Source: Lepturacanthus savala | Lineage: Eukaryota; Chordata; Actinopteri; Scombriformes; Trichiuridae | Length of the DNA: 64,000 nt | Assembly: GCA_030544235.1 (NCBI GenBank) | Contig: CM060465.1 | Coordinates: 25,800,988-25,864,987 of the forward strand | Direction of reading: 5' to 3' | Part shown: one piece after another, positions 59,431 to 64,000 of the stretch | Layout of the letters: each line of letters begins with the position of its first letter | Numbering within the stretch: the first letter of the stretch is position 1 | Program-made: the position numbers and the translations under genes | The notes under the pieces: model-generated | The model's input: the letters and a program-made list of their open reading frames with translations, nothing else | Databases searched by the model: none | Told to the model about the DNA's origin: nothing

Positions 59431-60060
59431 GAATATAATTCACTGTGAGCAGCCAATATACTTAAAACAGACCGCATCAAGAAAAAGTCCTTAATTGTGC
59501 TGGACATGTGTTTTGTGCATTTCATTTTAATTTCTATCATGGCTTTACATGTGTTCAAGATTTTAATATGTTTGTACTTTATTTAAATTTCATATGCTTC
59601 AATATATATTTCATAACCTTCACATTAGGGCCTTTTATTTAATGTTTTCAATTGTTCTTGCTGTAATATTTTATTATTGCTCTGAATATAAAATTTGCTA
59701 TGTAAATAAAATTACCTTGCCTTAAAAATAAAAGCATAAAATAAATAATAGCAAACCAAAAGAGGAGCTGAGGTAATGATATTAAAGTAATGTGTGATAG
59801 TAACAGTTTAGGACCCAGAGACGCCGAGTGTGTCCTGATCACCTTAAATCACATCGTGGCAGATGTGGCCTTCATTGTCGTTCTTATCTCCAGTGAATTT
59901 CCCTCCCTGGATATTGACAAAGGCAGCTAGATACACTCACACTTCATTATGGAGAGCAGTGACATCAGCAGGTCTGTGGGTTACCAGGATACCTGAAGAG
60001 AGGCCCGGTCATCCAATTAAACACGAGAAGAGGAGAGGGAAGAAAAAAAAAAAAAAAAAC
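59431..60060. other. Intergenic, no gene seen
   Basis: AT-rich, ending in a poly(A) tract at about 60042-60059. The open frame at 59863-60129 runs through this tract and is not supported. Confidence 0.45.
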
Positions 60061-60173
60061 TCAGCTCCAAATCAGCTCACAGATAATCGTTTTCAGACGG
60101 AGCTCCTGCTGCTTCAGTCGGTCTGCTGACACACCGAGCCCAACACCTGCAACCAGCTTCACATACACACACG
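60061..60173 (+). other. Candidate non-coding exon with strong donor
   Basis: A less AT-rich segment ending in CACACACG|GTGAGTTG, a near-consensus 5' splice site. It could be the first exon of an alternative transcript of the downstream gene at 62675 or of an unseen RNA. No acceptor partner was identified. Confidence 0.3.
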
Positions 60174-61799
60174 GTGAGTTGATTAAAAAACAGGTGTGAT
60201 ATAAAAGAGTTTCAGATTGAGTTTAGACATAAGCCAAAGATTTAGATTTGATGAATTATTTTGAGCTTTCCTAAAGTGAATGTGTGATTCTGTCATCCTC
60301 AGTGCAAAGTAGTTATTTATTAAAATATTTGTTTTGATATAAGCATATCCAGTTGTTTGCCTAAGCTTAATAGATTCAACAGTCAAATGTCCATATGAAC
60401 AGCGAAAGCGTTTTTTCTCACTGTAATCATTCCTCCTGTTCATACTATTCAAAGACCCCCTTTAAATGTGCTTAAGTGGATATCTGACACACTTACATTT
60501 TTAACATTAATATCCCTCTTTGTGTTTTCTCGCACAATATTTACCTATTGAGCTAAAGTGAAAATATGGTAACAAAGGAAAGGGACTTTGGCACTAAAAA
60601 GAGCTCCTGACTGTTGTTTTAAGACACATTCAAACAACTGTTATAATTCCCTCCTGTTATAATTAATTAATCTAACTTTTCTGTAGTTCTGCAGTTATGT
60701 TATTGATTAATCACTTAAAGATGTAAGTAGAAATAATGACAAAACATTTGATGAATTTGACTTCTTCCTGTGTTGTGATTTGTTGCTAATTAATTCCACT
60801 TCTGTTATTTTAAATTTAATGTTAACCAGATTAAATCAGCATGAACCTGATGTATTTTAGTCCATCCTCTTGCTCCAGTGTAACTACACCGGCATGCTGT
60901 TTATATTTTCACCACTGCAAACTTGCTTCATTGAAGCGTGGAGTAAATTGGTATACCTGGCAGTAGAGTATATGTTATTTGGTCATAAATCATAGTGTTG
61001 GTGGGTTAATGACAGCTTGTTTATGGTAACGTGCCGTTGTGGAAGAATCTGAAACCTACATTTATCTTGATATGAAGTTGAGTCATTCTGCAAAACTGGT
61101 GCCATTTCCACTTTGCAATTTTCAAAATTTTCATCAAAACAACCTTTCTTTTTACCCACAAAATGAAGAATATGTTAATCCTCAATCTTGGGTATAAAAT
61201 CCTTATTACTATCCTATTTTTTTTAACAATAAACATGTGGCAGGGTTCTCTATGTGGTTAAAATCTTGACCTAGCATACATGCATTCAGTTTGGAATATA
61301 TTTTCCTGAGACAAGTTAATCAGTTTGACTTTGATGAATCCATTCTAACATGGAAAAGCAACAAATAAATAACGTAAATAAATGTTTATATATGAGTTTT
61401 GTTCCTGCTGCATGTCATGACATAATTCAACAGTGCATTACAAGTTAGTGTGATGGGGTGATCAAATCAAACTTAGTGAAATCATTTTTAAGAAATGCTT
61501 TATTTTGAATAAATATGACACCAGTTTAATGGAATGACTCAGTTGCTTAACAAAACTGACGTTGAGTACCAAAACAATAGCTCTTAAAGTAGACTAAATT
61601 GTCACTTTCTTTAGTTCTATCTTTAATACAAAAATATGTATATTTTTTTAATTTTATAGAATGACAGTATCCACAACTAAGTCTTTGCTTTTTTCAATGC
61701 TTTCTCTGAGTATTATTTTATGTTACTAAGTCCTAATAAATACATTGTCCATTTAGTATTTCTTATTTGAAACGTGACATTATTGGATGTGTTCGTTTT
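60174..61799. other. Intergenic, no gene seen
   Basis: AT-rich sequence with no exon, repeat or motif that I can support. Confidence 0.5.
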
Positions 61800-62674
61800 A
61801 GTGACTTGCATCGGCCGCTCCCGGAATCTAACGAGAAATTGGCTAATCCCGCCCATCTGGGAGGCGCCATTGTAATTTTAGAGCAATGCACTAAAACGGG
61901 GGTTTATGTGCCGAGTTAAGCCTTTCAGGTAGAATTCTTCACAAAATCACGTTCTTCTTCGCCGGAACTCACAAACCCAGACACTCAACTATATTTCCCT
62001 CGGTTTTAACAACTTATTACACGAACAGCTTGAGTTATAGAGCCTGTCACGATGTTTTAACCCCGCCGCGTTACCGCAACCTGGTAGACTAAACTCAGGG
62101 CGTACAAATAGCATGCTAACCGCATTGGAGTCGCGCGGCGGGGGGTCTGCCTCGCGGAGCCGCTTGGTAGCCGGCCAGTAATCGCTACGGCTCCGTATAA
62201 CTAAACATTTATTACCGACGGTAGCTCGCGTCCCGTAGCAGCCGACAAGCAGCAACACAATGCTGCCGTAGTCGTTGCTGAATGAGCCGCGGAGGAGCAG
62301 CGGAGAGCGGGCATGTGATGCTAAGCAGCGGGGGTTAGGTTAGCTCGCACGTTCCAGCACTTTTTTTTTAACCGTTGACGTTACCGTCGTTACGGACGTC
62401 ACAGACGTCATGCTGCCTCCGTCCCCCGGTGTGCATGTTTCAGCTGTTCGCGGTCTCCCGTTAGGGCTGCAATAACCGACGGTCACAGCTCCACGACATG
62501 ACTCACACACTAGCGGGCTAAAGTTAGCCGGCGATGCTAGTGGTGTCCCCCCCCGCCACGCCGCGGGCTGCCGGAGTGATGTCTGCCCGGTGGAGCTGAA
62601 GTGTTTCTCGGCTCGCCAAACATGACGCGCCGCCTGAGCCGGGTGTTTGTGCCTCTGTCAGCAGGAGGCGGAAC
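61800..62674 (+). promoter_or_regulatory. CpG island promoter of the 3'-edge gene
   Basis: Dense CpG and GC content begin near 61800 and continue through the first exon. Motifs seen: an inverted CCAAT (ATTGGCT at about 61838), a GC box (CCCGCCC at 61848-61854), a GGCGCCAT element at about 61863, and two GACGTCA elements at 62395-62401 and 62404-62410, 9 bp apart. There is no clear TATA box. The minus-strand frames within it are explained by GC content, although a divergent transcript is possible. Confidence 0.65.
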
Positions 62675-64000
62675 ATGGAAGCCGAGGAAGAGTGGAATAA
62701 AGACCTGAGTGCGCACAAACTGCTGGATAAAAAGGTTCTCTGCAAGCAGAATGGAAGGATCGGTGAGACCGCTGCTTGTTTTAAATGTCTCAAAGTGTCC
62801 GGTGATGATTTATGGGTTAAGTTTACGGCAAGGTGACCTCATCTACAGGCAGTGGTGAAAAGTAACTAAGTACATTTACTCAAATACTAGTACTTCAGTA
62901 TATTGTAGAGGTACTTGTGATTCCACTTTTGTCTCCACTATATTTATCAGTTTCAGTTACCTTTCAGATAGTGATTTGATAACGAGCCTTTTTAATACCA
63001 CACATGGTTAAAGAGGAGACCGATGCCTTTTGTCTACTGAGTATTACATAAAACAGTGTAGTTAGGTTCACATTTTCTGAGTTGTTAACAGCTCCACCAA
63101 ACAGAGATTTTCCCTCTAAACGTACCACATGGTTTCATTTCATTAAATGTTCAAATGATCCAATATTTCACCTAAAATCAAAGATAAGAGAAAACATCTG
63201 TAATCTAAAAACAGATTTGTATATAAAAAATGTGTCTTTCCTCTTCTACTAATCATCTCACATACCCTGAAATAGGATATGTCATGCAGGACTTTGTATT
63301 TTTTTCATTGCTGATCTAAATACTTCTTCCACCATTGTTTACAGGTATAGTGAGAACTTTTCACAGGCTGTTGAAAACCCAGAACACACTGCAGATTCAG
63401 TCTATTACCCGCTCAGAATGTACAGGTAGGTGAAATCCTCGGAAAAGTCAACATAGATTTCGTTCTTAGCAGGGCTGTGATTAAATCTGATGGGAATACT
63501 TGGGTACTACAACAGCGTAAGAGATATTTATATCTGTATCCCATCAACTGAGGCCTTTCTAAGACAGAACCTTTGAAATAAAGATAATGTGGTACATGTA
63601 AGCGTTGTATGAATAGTCACAGTTAGGCATCAGTTTTTGTGGAAGAGACATTCCTGACAAACTATGAGAACCTATAAAATTTAGATTCATCATGAAGATG
63701 AATTATTTCTTCTGTTAGTAGCCTTGGTCGACCTAAATATCATGCAGATTTTTTTTGTCGAACTACTGTTTTCTATGTCTACACATAACTTGTGTAGTCT
63801 TAAGAAATATCTTGTTTTAATAAATTATCTATTTACTGTAAATTAACTACTAACTATCTATTAATATGTTAATATGTTTAGTAAAGTTATTATTTTAGTC
63901 ATTTTCCTTCAACAAAAGGAATATCTTGAAGTAAAAGTAAAGATATGCTCTATACTCTATACTGTACTTTTAATGGTACAGACTGAATAGCATCGGCTCT
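62675..64000 (+). CDS. Unrecognised gene, first two coding exons, runs off window
   Basis: The ATG at 62675 lies at the 3' edge of the CpG island. Exon 1 (62675-62762) ends ATCG|GTGAGA. Exon 2 (63345-63425) begins after TTTACAG and ends ACAG|GTAGGT. Phases agree (both introns phase 1), giving 56 residues: an acidic start (MEAEEEWNKDLSAHK), a lysine-rich stretch (DKKVLCKQNGR), then VRTFHRLLKTQ and LQIQSITRSECT. No signal peptide, membrane segment or known domain is visible in this fragment, and I do not recognise the family. A CpG-island promoter suggests broad expression. Later exons lie beyond the window, so only 62675-63425 is coding evidence; the rest is intron. Confidence 0.6.
62850..63337. 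mobile_element. Teleost MITE filling most of an intron
   Basis: The left end CAGTGGTGAAAAGTAACTAAG and the reverse complement of the right end, CAATGGTGGAAGAAGTATT, share their first bases as imperfect inverted repeats. The internal CAGCTCCACC and the AAGTACATTTACTCAAATACTAG start are typical of a widespread fish family whose fragments also occur at about 8959-9062, 14586 and 25751. It covers 488 of the 582 bp of the intron between the two exons of the 3'-edge gene. Confidence 0.6.

Noticed and set aside
62524..62793. Minus-strand 89-aa frame at the 62-kb CpG island
   Set aside because: Opposite to a well-supported plus-strand exon and explained by GC content.

Overview
The window reads as nuclear DNA of a bony fish, probably a spiny-rayed teleost. 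Genes are split by short GT-AG introns, non-coding DNA is AT-rich, and the dispersed repeats (a tRNA-like SINE, Tc1-type, hAT-like and piggyBac-type MITEs, LINE fragments) are kinds commonly seen in teleosts. No prokaryotic, plasmid or phage features are present. The assignment comes from reading the sequence only; no database search was possible.

Layout. 1-10.5 kb: no gene supported; decayed repeats, one MITE with a SINE nested in it, and an orphan CpG-rich patch near 3.4-3.8 kb. 10.6-13.5 kb, minus strand: a complete three-exon hyaluronidase (HYAL2-like) with catalytic DxE, an EGF-like cysteine region, a 12-proline stretch and a hydrophobic C-terminal anchor. 13.6-25.9 kb: intergenic, with MITEs, microsatellites and a perfect hairpin. 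25.9-35.8 kb, plus strand: a tandem segmental duplication of about 4.5-4.9 kb per unit, each carrying a two-exon gene whose single coding exon encodes a helical domain resembling the N-terminal four-helix (HeLo-like) domain of the necroptosis effector MLKL, with no kinase-like domain. Copy 1 continues into a repeated proline-rich tail with two PPPY motifs. Copy 2 has lost that tail through an insertion and keeps a frameshifted remnant downstream. 36.7-44.1 kb, plus: complete 14-exon dld (508 aa) with CRE and NRF1-type promoter motifs. 46-57.3 kb, plus: an eight-coding-exon synaptotagmin (419 aa), possibly syt8, whose C2A domain lacks two of five calcium-site aspartates while C2B keeps all five. 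61.8 kb to the end: a CpG island and the first two exons of an unrecognised gene that runs off the window.

The genes look like ordinary chromosomal neighbours rather than a pathway: DLD is the mitochondrial E3 subunit, the synaptotagmin a membrane-trafficking protein, the hyaluronidase a cell-surface or secreted enzyme. The HeLo-like pair is the most unusual content: short kinase-less proteins built on a membrane-active cell-death fold, duplicated in tandem and diverging at the C-terminus.
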